This document shows, one piece after another, positions 30,142-38,041 of a stretch of DNA of 38,041 nt. The stretch spans positions 1-38,041 of the forward strand of contig NZ_JAEMRO010000015.1 of the NCBI RefSeq assembly GCF_016463295.1, given 5' to 3'. Source of the stretch: Brevundimonas sp. (GTDB lineage: Bacteria; Pseudomonadota; Alphaproteobacteria; Caulobacterales; Caulobacteraceae). A program made the translations under genes and the position numbers. Under the pieces are notes generated by a model. It was not told where the DNA came from. It saw nothing but the letters and a program-made list of their open reading frames with translations, and ran no database searches. How positions within the stretch are numbered: position 1 is the stretch's first letter; each line of letters begins with the position of its first letter.

Positions 30142-30166
30142 GCTAGCCCGGTGCAGGCCGGCTAGC
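30142..30166. repeat. Inverted repeat after the synthetase gene, with a third copy nearby
   Basis: GCTAGCC (30142–30148) and GGCTAGC (30160–30166) can form a hairpin 20 bp after the synthetase stop. A further GCTAGCC occurs near 30180. No T-run follows, so terminator function is weak. It may mark the right edge of the island. Confidence 0.4.
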
Positions 30167-30248
30167 TGCGTCCTTCGGCGCTAGCCGTTGCGGGGGCGGG
30201 ATGTGGCTGTTGTCGTATGTCAGGCGTCCCGTGGTAACGACATCCTCC

Positions 30249-30605
30249 TCAATCCCCCAGCACAGGCATCACCTCCACCCCGTCACAGACGAAGATCGAC
30301 ATGTGCGGATGGTCGTCGAACAGGCGGACGGCGGCCTCGTGCGAGGGGGCCTTTACCACCATGAAGACGGTCAGCAGATTGACCATGTCGGTCACCGCGC
30401 CCGCATCGGATATCCGCTTGGTCGGCCCCAGCGGCCCGCCGACATACAGGATGTGGTCGCTGTGCGCCTCTTCCCACGCCCTGACGGCGGCGACGCCGCG
30501 GGCGGCGGTCTCGTCCTGCTCTTCCTTCGTCATCGCGCGCCAGGCCGCCCATTTCGGCCCGGCCTTGTCGGAGGTGAAGACGGCCAGATAGCGGGCGTCG
30601 GGCAT
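30249..30605 (-). CDS. YCII-related domain protein
   Basis: A 118-residue cytoplasmic protein of the YCII/DGPF type. The start at 30605 has GGAG 6 bases upstream; longer upstream frames have no family features. A core like WAAWRAMTKEEQDE, then LYVGGPLGPTKRI and HPHMSIFVCDGVEVMPV matches proteins of this small fold. Some family members have weak enzyme activity; no specific reaction can be assigned. It is divergent from the lipoprotein gene across 74 bp and follows the island right edge. Confidence 0.8.
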   Translation of the reverse strand: MPDARYLAVFTSDKAGPKWAAWRAMTKEEQDETAARGVAAVRAWEEAHSDHILYVGGPLGPTKRISDAGAVTDMVNLLTVFMVVKAPSHEAAVRLFDDHPHMSIFVCDGVEVMPVLGD

Positions 30606-30679
30606 GGGGGTCTCCGTGGCTTTGCATCCGCTTTGTATCATGGGACGTTGATGGGCGAACCGACACGAAAGGCCCTGCC

Positions 30680-31276
30680 ATGATCCGCTCTGCCCTGTCC
30701 GTTTCCCTCCTCCCGATGCTGGCCCTCGCGCTCGCCGCCTGTGGCCAGCCCGAGACGCCCGAGCCCGCGACCCCGGTGGCCCCGGCAGCGACCGCTCCCG
30801 CCGCCACGCTGCCAGCCGCCTCACAGGCCGCGCCCGCCGGGCTGGAGGCAGCCCTGCGCGGCCTGCACGCCGACGATGGGGCCCTGACCTATGCCCATGC
30901 GTCCGTCGATCTGAACGGCGATGGCTCCGACGAGGTCCTGGCCTATGTCATGGGGCCGATGGTCTGCGGCTCGGGCGGGTGCAACCTGTATGTGCTGGCG
31001 CAAGAGGGCCAAGATGGGGGCGAGGGCTGGCGCGTTGTCACCCGCACCAGCGTGACCCAGACGCCCGTCGGCGTCCTGACCACCTCGACCAACGGCTGGC
31101 GCGACCTGGCCGTCTCCATCGGCGGCGGAGGGGGCCAGGCCGGCTGGGTGCGCCTGACCTATGACGGCCGGACCTATCCGACCAACCCCACCGCGCCGCC
31201 CGCCACGCCCCTGGAGGGCCAGCCCGACGTCACGACCCTGATCGCGTCCGAACCCGACGCCCGCCCGCTGCCCTGA
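30680..31276 (+). CDS. Lipoprotein of unknown function with a VCBS/FG-GAP-like motif
   Basis: A 198-residue protein with a lipoprotein signal (lipobox ALAAC near residue 20), then a long Ala, Pro and Thr-rich linker. The segment DLNGDGSDEVLAYVMG resembles the Ca-binding-type repeat of VCBS/FG-GAP domains; MVCGSGGCNLYVL holds two cysteines that may pair. The last part is proline-rich. I do not recognise a full-length family. An AAAGG ribosome site lies before the ATG. Confidence 0.75.
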   Translation: MIRSALSVSLLPMLALALAACGQPETPEPATPVAPAATAPAATLPAASQAAPAGLEAALRGLHADDGALTYAHASVDLNGDGSDEVLAYVMGPMVCGSGGCNLYVLAQEGQDGGEGWRVVTRTSVTQTPVGVLTTSTNGWRDLAVSIGGGGGQAGWVRLTYDGRTYPTNPTAPPATPLEGQPDVTTLIASEPDARPLP

Positions 31277-31383
31277 TCGGGGCGACCACAAGCGCGTGAT
31301 CGGCGCTAATGATTTTGCAGTGCGGCGCACTATATGCTGCTGTGCCGTATCGTGACCGTTCGCGGTCGCCGACCAGGATCGAC

Positions 31384-32664
31384 ATGCTGTATTCGCTGCA
31401 CGAGCTCGCCTACGCCTCCGCCTCGCCGTTCCGGATCGGGGCCCAGATGGCCCGGACCTTCTGGTCGTCGCCGCTGAACCCCGCCGCGGACACAGCCATC
31501 GGCCGCACCGCCTTCGCCTCGGCCGAGCTGTTCGAGAGCGTGACGCGCCGCTATGGCAAGCCGGACTGGCGGCTGGACACCATCACCGTCGACGGCCATC
31601 CGATCCGCACGACCCAGCAGGTCATCTGGTCCTCGCCTTGGTGCCGCCTGATCCGGTTCGCGCGCAACATCGGCGATCTGAAGCGGGCGAAGAAGCCGGT
31701 CGCCGCCCCGTCGGTGCTGATCGTCGCGCCGCTGTCGGGCCACTATGCCACCCTGCTGCGCGGCACGGTCGAGGGCTTCCTTCAGGACCACGACGTCTAT
31801 GTCACCGACTGGTCCAACGCCCGTCAGGTGCCGATGCTGGAGGGGCGGTTCGACTTCTTCGACTATATCGACCACGTCCGCGACATGCTGGCGGCCATCG
31901 GGCCGCGCGCCCATGTGGTCGGCGTCTGCCAGCCCGGCCCGCCGGTTCTGGCCGCCTGCGCCCTGATGGCCGAGGACGAGGACCCGAACCGGCCCGCCTC
32001 CATGACCTTCATGGGCTCGCCCATCGATGCGCGCCTGTCGCCGACGGTGACCAATGAACTGGCCGAGGCCAAGCCCTTCACCTGGTTCCAGTCGAACATG
32101 ATCCACACCGTGCCCTGGCCCTATCCGGGGTTCGGGCGGCGCGTCTATCCGGGCTTCGTCCAGCTCTACAGCTTCATGTTGATGAACGAGGACAAGCATA
32201 TCGACGCCCATCACCGCTATTTCCAGGACCTGGTCTCGGGCGACGGCGACGGGGTGGAGAAGCACGAGGAATTCTACGACGAATATCTGTCGGTGCTGGA
32301 CCTGTCGGAGGAGTTCTACCTCCAGACTATCGACATCGTCTTCCAGCAGCATCTGCTGCCGCGCGGTCTGCTGGAACATCGCGGGCGCAAGGTCGATCTG
32401 ACGAAGATCACGGACATCGCCCTGATGACCGTCGAGGGGGCCAAGGATGACATCTCCGGTGTCGGCCAGACCCAGGCGGCGCATGGTCTGTGCACGCGCC
32501 TGACGGACGAGCAGCGCGTGCTGTATGTCCATCCCGATGTCGGCCACTATGGCGTCTTCAACGGTCGCCGGTTCCGCGACGACATCTATCCCCGCGTCCG
32601 CGACTTCATCGCGGCCCATGAGGTGGCCAGTGCAGTACCGGAACGGTCAGCGGCTGCCGCCTGA
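31384..32664 (+). CDS. phaZ: Intracellular polyhydroxyalkanoate depolymerase
   Basis: A 426-residue enzyme that mobilises polyhydroxybutyrate carbon stores inside the cell. The start MLYSLHELAYASASPFRIGA is the family N-terminus and the length is usual. The triad of this family is Cys, Asp and His: C182 in GVCQPGPP, D355 in GAKDD, H388 in GHYGVF. The family acts on native PHB granules. No PHA synthase is in the window. The 3' end overlaps the metallopeptidase gene by 35 or 47 bp, depending on that gene's start. Confidence 0.93.
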   Translation: MLYSLHELAYASASPFRIGAQMARTFWSSPLNPAADTAIGRTAFASAELFESVTRRYGKPDWRLDTITVDGHPIRTTQQVIWSSPWCRLIRFARNIGDLKRAKKPVAAPSVLIVAPLSGHYATLLRGTVEGFLQDHDVYVTDWSNARQVPMLEGRFDFFDYIDHVRDMLAAIGPRAHVVGVCQPGPPVLAACALMAEDEDPNRPASMTFMGSPIDARLSPTVTNELAEAKPFTWFQSNMIHTVPWPYPGFGRRVYPGFVQLYSFMLMNEDKHIDAHHRYFQDLVSGDGDGVEKHEEFYDEYLSVLDLSEEFYLQTIDIVFQQHLLPRGLLEHRGRKVDLTKITDIALMTVEGAKDDISGVGQTQAAHGLCTRLTDEQRVLYVHPDVGHYGVFNGRRFRDDIYPRVRDFIAAHEVASAVPERSAAAA

Positions 32665-33358
32665 GGCGCTTGGCGTCGCCGCCCGCCTGTCGGTCAATCC
32701 CCGCGCCCGCCGCCTGTCGATCCGCATCGACGGACGGGCGGGCGAGGCGGTCCTGATCGCGCCCAGCGAGCGTAAACTGGGCGAGGTCGTGGCCTTCGCC
32801 CGCACCAAGACCGACTGGATCCTGGATCGCCTGGCCCAGCGTCAGCCCGGGACCCCGATCGTGCCCGGTGCTGTCCTGCCCCTTTTCGATCGCCCGACCC
32901 GACTGCTGGCTGTTGCCGGTGCCGGGGCCGCGCGCCTGACCGAAGATGCCGAGGGCCCGGTCATCCTGTCCGGCGGCGAAGGCGAGGCCTTTGCCCGCCG
33001 TGTCGAGAACCTGTTCAAACGCATCGCCCGCGACACGCTTCAGGCCCGCACGGACGTGCATCTTAAGACGCTCGGTCCCAAGGCCGGGCGGGGTCCGGTG
33101 AAGATCTCCATCGCCGACCCCAGGTCCCGCTGGGGCTCCTGCAGCCCGCACAACCGCACCATTCGCTACAGCTGGCGGGTCATCATGGCCCCGCATGCGG
33201 TGGTCGATTACCTGGCCGCCCACGAGGTGGCCCATCTCGTCCACGCCGACCACAGCCCGGCCTACTGGTCCGTCGTCCACGACCTGATCGGCGACCATCG
33301 CCCCTACCGCCGCTGGCTCAAGGATAATGGCGCGGCCCTCCACGCCGTGGGGCGCTAG
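32630..33358 (+). CDS. YgjP-type (DUF45) metal-dependent hydrolase
   Basis: About 242 residues if started at the GTG at 32630, which has GAGG 6 bases upstream; an ATG at 32618 would add four residues and has no such site. The zinc motif HEVAH starts at H198; the downstream HADHSPAYWSVV gives the third ligand region, and RSRWGSCSPHNRTIRYSW is the signature of the family. It is a probable cytoplasmic metallopeptidase of unknown substrate. It overlaps the 3' end of phaZ and its stop overlaps the convergent PBP1A gene by 4 bp. Confidence 0.9.
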   Translation: MQYRNGQRLPPEALGVAARLSVNPRARRLSIRIDGRAGEAVLIAPSERKLGEVVAFARTKTDWILDRLAQRQPGTPIVPGAVLPLFDRPTRLLAVAGAGAARLTEDAEGPVILSGGEGEAFARRVENLFKRIARDTLQARTDVHLKTLGPKAGRGPVKISIADPRSRWGSCSPHNRTIRYSWRVIMAPHAVVDYLAAHEVAHLVHADHSPAYWSVVHDLIGDHRPYRRWLKDNGAALHAVGR

Positions 33359-35457
33359 AAGAACAGCGGCTCGCGGCTTCGTTCCGGCTGTCGGTCGTCC
33401 GGTCGTTGCGGCTGCGGCGCTGTGGGACGGACGACAGCGGGCTCGCGGCGCGGCGTTTCCTGATTGCCCTGGGCCGGAGGCGTGGACGGCTCCTCGTACA
33501 GACCCTCGTCCGTCTCCGCCGGCGGATTGTCGCCATAGGGATCGCCAATCTCTTCCAGCATCTGGCCGATGGGCGTCGGCGGCTGCCAGCCTTCGGGCAT
33601 GGCGGGGCCGTCCGGAATGGCCGGGGCGTTCAGGCGCGGCAGGGCCGCCTCCATGAAGCCGCGCCAGATGGCGGCGGGGGACGAGCCGCCCGTGATGCCG
33701 CGCATGGCCGTATTGTCGTCCTTGCCGACCCAGACGGCGGTGACGAAGCCGCCCGTATAGCCGACGAACCAGGCGTCCTTGTAGTCCGAGGTCGTCCCCG
33801 TCTTGCCCGCGATATCGCGCCCCGCGATCCCCGCCGACCGACCCGAGCCGGAGGTGACGACGCCGCGCAGCATCTGGTTCTGGTAATAGAGGAAGGGGTT
33901 GGAGATGGCCTGCACCGGCGCGCCCTGACGCGCGTCGCGCTGATAGATCACCCGGCCTTGCGGCGTGCGGATGCGGCTGATGCCGTAAGCACTGACCCGG
34001 CGCCCGCCATTGGCGAAGGCGTCATAGGCCTGGGCCATTTCCAGCGGACTGACCTCGACGGCCCCAAGGGCCATCGCCGGCTCCAGCCCGATCCGGCTGG
34101 TGATGCCCAGGCGGCGCGCGGCGCGGGCGACGTTGTCGCGCCCGATCTGGTCCGCGATGCCGGCGGCCACCGTATTGGTCGACTGGGCCACCGCATTGGC
34201 CAGGGTCGTCTCGCCGATGAAGTTGCCGGAATAGTTGCGCGGCGACCAATTGCCGATGGTGATCGGCTGATCCACGACGCGGCTCTCGGGCGTATAGCCC
34301 GCTTCCAGCGCGGCCAGATAGACGAAGGGTTTGAAGGCCGAGCCCGCCTGACGCCGCGCCTCGGTCGCCCGGTTGAACTGGCTGTCGGCATAGGACGCGC
34401 CGCCGATCATGGCCCGCACCCGCCCGTCGCCGTCCAGGGCGACCAAGGCCGCCTGTTCGACGCCCTTGCCTTCGTCGCGGTCCAGGATGCGCCGCACGGC
34501 CCGCTCGGCCGAGGTCTGCAGCGTCAGGTCCAGCGTGGTCTCCACCACCAGGTCCTCGGTCGGTTCGCCGACCAGTTCGCGGATCTGGCGATCCAGCCAG
34601 TCGACGAAATACTGGGCATGCTGGGTCGCCAGGGTGCGCGAGACCCGCACCGGCGTGGCGGCGGCGGCATCGCGCTGCTCCACCGTGATCACGCCCGCCT
34701 CGACCATTTCGTTCAGCACGACCGTGGCCCGCCCGGCCGCCCGCTCGCTCTCGGACACGGGTGAATAGCGCGACGGCGCCTTCAGCAGACCGGCCAGAAG
34801 CGCGGCCTCGCCGACCGTCAGGTCCTTGGCTCCCTTGTCGAAATAGCGCTGCGACGCCGCCTCGATGCCATAAGCCCCCGCACCGAAATAGACGCGGTTC
34901 AGATAGAGGGCCAGGATCTCCTTCTTGGAGAATTTCATCTCCAGCCAGACGGCCAGCATCAGCTCCTGAACCTTGCGCTTCATGTTCTGATCAGGCGACA
35001 GGAACAGGTTCTTGGCCAGCTGCTGCGTCAGGGTCGAGCCACCCTGGACCACGCGCCCGGCGCGGATGTTGGCCACCATGGCCCGGCTCATGCCGATGGG
35101 GTCGAAGCCGGGATGGCCATAGAAGCGCCGGTCCTCGATCGCCACGAAGGCGGCGGGCACATAGTCGGGCAGGCTGTCCAGATCGGCGGGCGGGGCCATC
35201 TGGGTGCCCCGCACCGCGATCAGCGCGCCGTTGCGATCCAGATAGGTGATCGAGGGCTGGCGATCGACATTGTAAAGGCTGGCCGTGCTGGGCAGGTCGC
35301 GCGCAAAGACGGCGAAGAAGACCACCAGGAAGATCAGCGCCCAGACCGCCAGAACCGCGCTCCAGTAGAAGAAGCGCTTCCATCCGGTCCGCTTCGGCTT
35401 GCGGCCGTCGGGGGCAGGACTGGACTCATTACCGAAACGCGCGCCTGAACCCGCCAT
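33355..35457 (-). CDS. PBP1A-family bifunctional peptidoglycan synthase
   Basis: Class A penicillin-binding protein of about 700 residues that polymerises and cross-links peptidoglycan. The start at 35457 has GAGGG 5 bases upstream. One N-terminal membrane helix at about residues 30–50 is followed by the GT51 domain (catalytic Glu in EDRRFYGHPGFD, then GGSTLTQQLAKNLF and KVQELMLAVWLE). The transpeptidase has GSAFKPF (nucleophile Ser), STN and KTGTT. The C-terminus is a proline-rich tail of about 80 residues. It lies about 120 bp downstream of an alpha/beta hydrolase gene on the same strand, with a large palindrome between. Confidence 0.95.
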   Translation of the reverse strand: MAGSGARFGNESSPAPDGRKPKRTGWKRFFYWSAVLAVWALIFLVVFFAVFARDLPSTASLYNVDRQPSITYLDRNGALIAVRGTQMAPPADLDSLPDYVPAAFVAIEDRRFYGHPGFDPIGMSRAMVANIRAGRVVQGGSTLTQQLAKNLFLSPDQNMKRKVQELMLAVWLEMKFSKKEILALYLNRVYFGAGAYGIEAASQRYFDKGAKDLTVGEAALLAGLLKAPSRYSPVSESERAAGRATVVLNEMVEAGVITVEQRDAAAATPVRVSRTLATQHAQYFVDWLDRQIRELVGEPTEDLVVETTLDLTLQTSAERAVRRILDRDEGKGVEQAALVALDGDGRVRAMIGGASYADSQFNRATEARRQAGSAFKPFVYLAALEAGYTPESRVVDQPITIGNWSPRNYSGNFIGETTLANAVAQSTNTVAAGIADQIGRDNVARAARRLGITSRIGLEPAMALGAVEVSPLEMAQAYDAFANGGRRVSAYGISRIRTPQGRVIYQRDARQGAPVQAISNPFLYYQNQMLRGVVTSGSGRSAGIAGRDIAGKTGTTSDYKDAWFVGYTGGFVTAVWVGKDDNTAMRGITGGSSPAAIWRGFMEAALPRLNAPAIPDGPAMPEGWQPPTPIGQMLEEIGDPYGDNPPAETDEGLYEEPSTPPAQGNQETPRREPAVVRPTAPQPQRPDDRQPERSREPLFF

Positions 35458-35506
35458 TGCAACCCTCATCAAGCCGATGCCCGGTCATAGCGGGTCGTGC
35501 GGCATA

Positions 35507-35552
35507 CGGAAACGGTGCCCCCCGTTTCACACGATCGTGAGCACCGTTTCCG
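35507..35552. repeat. Long inverted repeat between hydrolase and PBP1A genes
   Basis: CGGAAACGGTGC (35507–35518) and GCACCGTTTCCG (35541–35552) are perfect 12-bp arms around 22 bases; the centre holds the palindrome CACGATCGTG (35530–35539). No T-run follows on either side. It could be a regulatory hairpin, a processing site or a repeat element. Confidence 0.6.
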
Positions 35553-35576
35553 CCGAAAGCATGGCCGTTCGAAGGG

Positions 35577-36515
35577 CTATTCTAAAAACGCGTTCACCTC
35601 GGCCAGGAAGCGCTCCGGCTGATCCAGCATGATGAAATGGGCGCTGTCGTCGATCCGCTTCAGCGTGACCCCGGGCAGGGTGGCGAAGGAGGCGGCGTAG
35701 ATGCCGTCCGTCATTTCATCGGTCATGCGGGCGTCGTTGAACTTGACGTACAGCACCTCGGTCGGGGCCGTGATCCGCGCCAGTTCGGGACGCAGATCCG
35801 TGGTGATCAGCTCGCGCATTGAGGCGGCGGCCACATTCTGATCGCTGGTCACGCTGTCCTGGATCGGGCCGGCCCGCGCCGCCTCGGTATTGATCATTCC
35901 GGCGATGGTCTGGGCGGCCTGGGCCTGCCAGGCCTCGGGCGGCGAGCTGCGCATGCCGTTGGCGACCATGTCGGCCATGGGCTGAACGCTCTGGGCCGTC
36001 GCCTGGGGTCCGCCGAACATGGCTCCCATGAAGGGGATCATGTCCACGACCATCAGCTTGCCGACCAGCGTCGGCTGACGCGCCGCCAGCATCATGGCAA
36101 TGGTGCCGCCCATCGAGTGGCCGATGACTACCGGCTTGTCGAGCTGTTCCTGACGGATGTAGCGGGCCAGGTCGGCGGCGACCGGCGTGGCCACCAGTCC
36201 TTGCGCATTGTCCTCGGCCGGCGCACCCGCAAAGCCCTGAACATGGATGCGGTGGATGCGATAGCGGTCCTTCAGGGCCTCGGTCAGCCCGTCCCACACC
36301 TCTGGCGACGACGACAGGCCGGGGATCAGGATGATGTCGCCGATCGGCTGTTGTGGTCCGTCGACGCGGACATGGAAACGACCGGATTCGAAATCGGCAT
36401 GCTGATGGCCGTGGTCGGCACCGGCGTGACCGGCATGGTCGGCGTGCTGGGCCAGGGCAGGGGTGGCCGCGGTCGCCAGAATGGCGGCGGCGACAAAGGC
36501 TAGGGTTCTGTTCAT
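35577..36515 (-). CDS. Exported alpha/beta hydrolase with His-rich N-terminus
   Basis: A 312-residue protein with a signal peptide ending at PALAQ. The mature start (HADHAGHAGADHGHQHA) is rich in histidine and could bind metal ions. The alpha/beta hydrolase fold follows: oxyanion region IILIPGLSSSPEVW, nucleophile elbow GHSMGG, an acid near KFNDARM or the preceding turn, and the catalytic His in DSAHFIMLDQPERF. It would act in the periplasm on an ester or similar bond; the substrate is unknown. It is divergent from the Rieske oxygenase gene across 119 bp that hold a palindrome. Confidence 0.88.
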   Translation of the reverse strand: MNRTLAFVAAAILATAATPALAQHADHAGHAGADHGHQHADFESGRFHVRVDGPQQPIGDIILIPGLSSSPEVWDGLTEALKDRYRIHRIHVQGFAGAPAEDNAQGLVATPVAADLARYIRQEQLDKPVVIGHSMGGTIAMMLAARQPTLVGKLMVVDMIPFMGAMFGGPQATAQSVQPMADMVANGMRSSPPEAWQAQAAQTIAGMINTEAARAGPIQDSVTSDQNVAAASMRELITTDLRPELARITAPTEVLYVKFNDARMTDEMTDGIYAASFATLPGVTLKRIDDSAHFIMLDQPERFLAEVNAFLE

Positions 36516-36554
36516 GCGTGTTGTCCTCCCGACGATGACCGCTCAATACCACTT

Positions 36555-36573
36555 CACTTTATGATGTAAAGTG
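36555..36573. promoter_or_regulatory. Perfect palindromic operator candidate between hydrolase and oxygenase
   Basis: CACTTTA (36555–36561) and TAAAGTG (36567–36573) surround TGATG. The site is AT-rich in a GC-rich genome, and is about 40 bp before the hydrolase start and 60 bp before the oxygenase start. A regulator dimer binding here could control both genes. Confidence 0.55.
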
Positions 36574-36634
36574 CTTTCTTTGTCGCGCGACGCTGACAGG
36601 CGACAAGCGCGATGAAGCCCAATACGATGGCGGC

Positions 36635-37750
36635 ATGCCCGCCGATACCGCTGATCTCTCCGCCACCGCCCGACCTTCGCCCGCGCCCACGGCCTTCGGC
36701 AAGGGGTTCGTGCTGGACACCTGGTATTTCGTCGCCCTGTCCCGCGAGGTGAAGCCCGGCGACATGAAGCGGCACGAACTGCTGGGAGAACCCGTCCTGA
36801 TCGGTCGGACCAAGGCGGGCCAGGTCTATGGCATGCGCGACATCTGCCCGCACCGGGCCGCACCCCTGTCGGCGGGCCGCTTGGTCGACAAGCCCGGCGA
36901 GGGCGAGACGATCGAGTGCTGCTATCACGGCTGGCGCTTCCGCCCCGACGGCGTCTGTGCCGCCATCCCGTCCCTGGTCGAGGATCAGGCCTATGAGCCC
37001 GAGCGCATCCGCGTCCGATCCTATCCGGTCCGCGAAAGCCAGGGGATGATCTTCGTCTGGATGACGTCCGATCCGCGCAGTCCCGCAGAGCCGGATCACG
37101 AACCGCCCGTCTTTCCCGGCGTCGTCGGCGGCGAGGCGCGGCTGGTTGAGGCGATGGATTTCGACAGCCATATCGACCACGCCGTCGTCGGCCTGATGGA
37201 CCCCGCCCACGGCCCCTATGTGCATCAGCAATGGTGGTGGCGCTCCGAGCATTCGATGCACGAAAAGTCCAAGGCCTTCGAGCCGCGCGATCTGGGGTTT
37301 GCCATGGTCCGCCACGCGCCGTCATCGAACAGTCGGGCCTACAAGATCCTGGGCGGCGCTCCGGCGACCGAAATCACCTTCCGCCTGCCCGGCTATCGCT
37401 GGGAGCATATCCAGGTGGGGGAAAAACAGGTCCTGGCCCTGACCTGCCTGACGCCGGTGACCGAGACGAAGACCCGCATCACCCAGATCTTCTGGTCCGA
37501 CCACTGGGTGTTCGGCATCGCCAAACCCTTCCTGCGCCAGGGCGTACGCGCCTTCCTGAAACAGGACGGGGGCATGGTGAACCTGCAGAACGAGGGGCTG
37601 CGCTATGATCCGGCCCTGATCTGGATCGACGACGCCGACAAACAGGCCAAATGGTACCAGCAGTTGAAGCGCGAATGGATCAAGAGCCGCGCCGAGCAGC
37701 GGCCATTCGCCAACCCGGTGAAGCCCGCGATCCTGCGCTGGAAGAGCTGA
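36635..37750 (+). CDS. Rieske non-haem iron oxygenase, alpha subunit-like
   Basis: A 371-residue oxygenase. The Rieske 2Fe-2S ligands are C71 and H73 (CPH) and C95 and H98 (CCYH). The mononuclear iron site is D189-x2-H192-x4-H197 in DPAHGPYVH, matching the family rule. Such enzymes hydroxylate aromatic rings or remove methyl groups, with electrons from a separate reductase; none is coded here, so a shared one is likely. The substrate is unknown. A terminator about 110 bp downstream could end the transcript. Confidence 0.93.
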   Translation: MPADTADLSATARPSPAPTAFGKGFVLDTWYFVALSREVKPGDMKRHELLGEPVLIGRTKAGQVYGMRDICPHRAAPLSAGRLVDKPGEGETIECCYHGWRFRPDGVCAAIPSLVEDQAYEPERIRVRSYPVRESQGMIFVWMTSDPRSPAEPDHEPPVFPGVVGGEARLVEAMDFDSHIDHAVVGLMDPAHGPYVHQQWWWRSEHSMHEKSKAFEPRDLGFAMVRHAPSSNSRAYKILGGAPATEITFRLPGYRWEHIQVGEKQVLALTCLTPVTETKTRITQIFWSDHWVFGIAKPFLRQGVRAFLKQDGGMVNLQNEGLRYDPALIWIDDADKQAKWYQQLKREWIKSRAEQRPFANPVKPAILRWKS

Positions 37751-37858
37751 AACCCCCGCCGCTCAGGCAGCACATCGGGGTCTGGGTCGGTAGCGCCCAA
37801 ATCTGCGCTCAAGCAGCGAGACGCCGCGCGTCGAGCGGTAGCGCCCTGAAACAAAAAA

Positions 37859-37885
37859 CCCGCCGGCGAACCGGCGGGTCTTTCG
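37859..37885. terminator. Bidirectional Rho-independent terminator
   Basis: A perfect 8-bp stem (CCCGCCGG at 37859–37866, CCGGCGGG at 37871–37878) with a CGAA loop is flanked by A6 on the left and TCTTT on the right. It serves the minus-strand gene starting off the right edge strongly, and perhaps the oxygenase gene on the plus strand as well. Confidence 0.8.
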
Positions 37886-37886
37886 A

Positions 37887-38041
37887 TTACTGTCGGGCTA
37901 GCTGCCCCGCCAGGATCAGGTCCATCTGCTTGCGCGTATGGGCCGTCAGCTCTTCCATCCCCCAGCCGTCGTAGGCGGCGAAGCGATAGTTGGCCATGTA
38001 CAGTTCCCAGATCATGCGGGTCATCAGCGTCACGTCGACGT
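37887..38041 (-). CDS. C-terminal end of a probable TetR-family regulator (partial)
   Basis: The last 50 or so codons of a minus-strand gene cut by the window edge; it ends with a TAA at 37887–37889. The peptide (…MIWELYMANYRFAAYDGWGM… then HTRKQMDLILAGQLARQ) is helical and resembles the last helices of TetR-type ligand-binding domains. The DNA-binding part is outside the window, so the family is a guess. If right, it could be the regulator of the adjoining oxygenase and hydrolase genes. Confidence 0.5.
   Translation of the reverse strand, partial: VDVTLMTRMIWELYMANYRFAAYDGWGMEELTAHTRKQMDLILAGQLARQ

Overview
The window is GC-rich chromosomal DNA from an alphaproteobacterium, most likely Caulobacterales and close to Brevundimonas. 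This rests on the many TonB-dependent receptors, a prmC–DUF4167 pair, DUF4893 and DUF2141 proteins, a Caulobacterales-like PBP1A, a PHA depolymerase, and a GC-rich inverted intergenic repeat. The genus is inferred from gene content only. No rRNA, tRNA, CRISPR array or transposase was seen.

Layout, left to right. (1) 131–4448, minus strand: sucC and sucD encode succinyl-CoA synthetase of the TCA cycle. They are pulled apart by two paralogous exported proteins and a VapBC-like toxin–antitoxin pair, and a decayed antitoxin copy lies between the paralogs. (2) 4519–9506: an inverted-repeat element, a spinster-type MFS transporter, a TonB-dependent receptor, and a divergent TetR regulator with a candidate operator. 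(3) 9493–12694: two DUF2141 exported proteins, a membrane-anchored LytTR regulator and a carotenoid oxygenase. (4) 12868–16398: a YihY/BrkB membrane protein, then prmC and a DUF4167 protein. (5) 16487–25461: a hybrid histidine kinase, two DUF4893 lipoproteins flanking an FAD monooxygenase that seems to start at CTG, a class C beta-lactamase-like hydrolase, a second TonB receptor, and a LysE exporter. (6) 25635–28223: clpB.

(7) 28224–30248 is a compact, visibly AT-richer island with different codon use. It holds a ParA/MinD-like ATPase overlapping by 8 bp with a stand-alone RelA/SpoT synthetase-domain protein that keeps its catalytic motifs. This two-gene unit is the best candidate for an undescribed system, perhaps a toxic alarmone-synthetase or anti-phage module.

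(8) 30249–38041: a YCII-like protein, a VCBS/FG-GAP-like lipoprotein, an intracellular PHA depolymerase overlapping a YgjP-type metallopeptidase, a PBP1A peptidoglycan synthase, a periplasmic alpha/beta hydrolase with a His-rich N-terminus, a Rieske oxygenase, and the 3' end of a probable TetR regulator cut by the window edge.

Most genes are core or lineage-typical. The clear accessory insertions are the TA/duplication block inside sucCD and the ATPase–synthetase island after clpB. No gene-free stretch exceeds 300 bases; the longest is 15114–15405.
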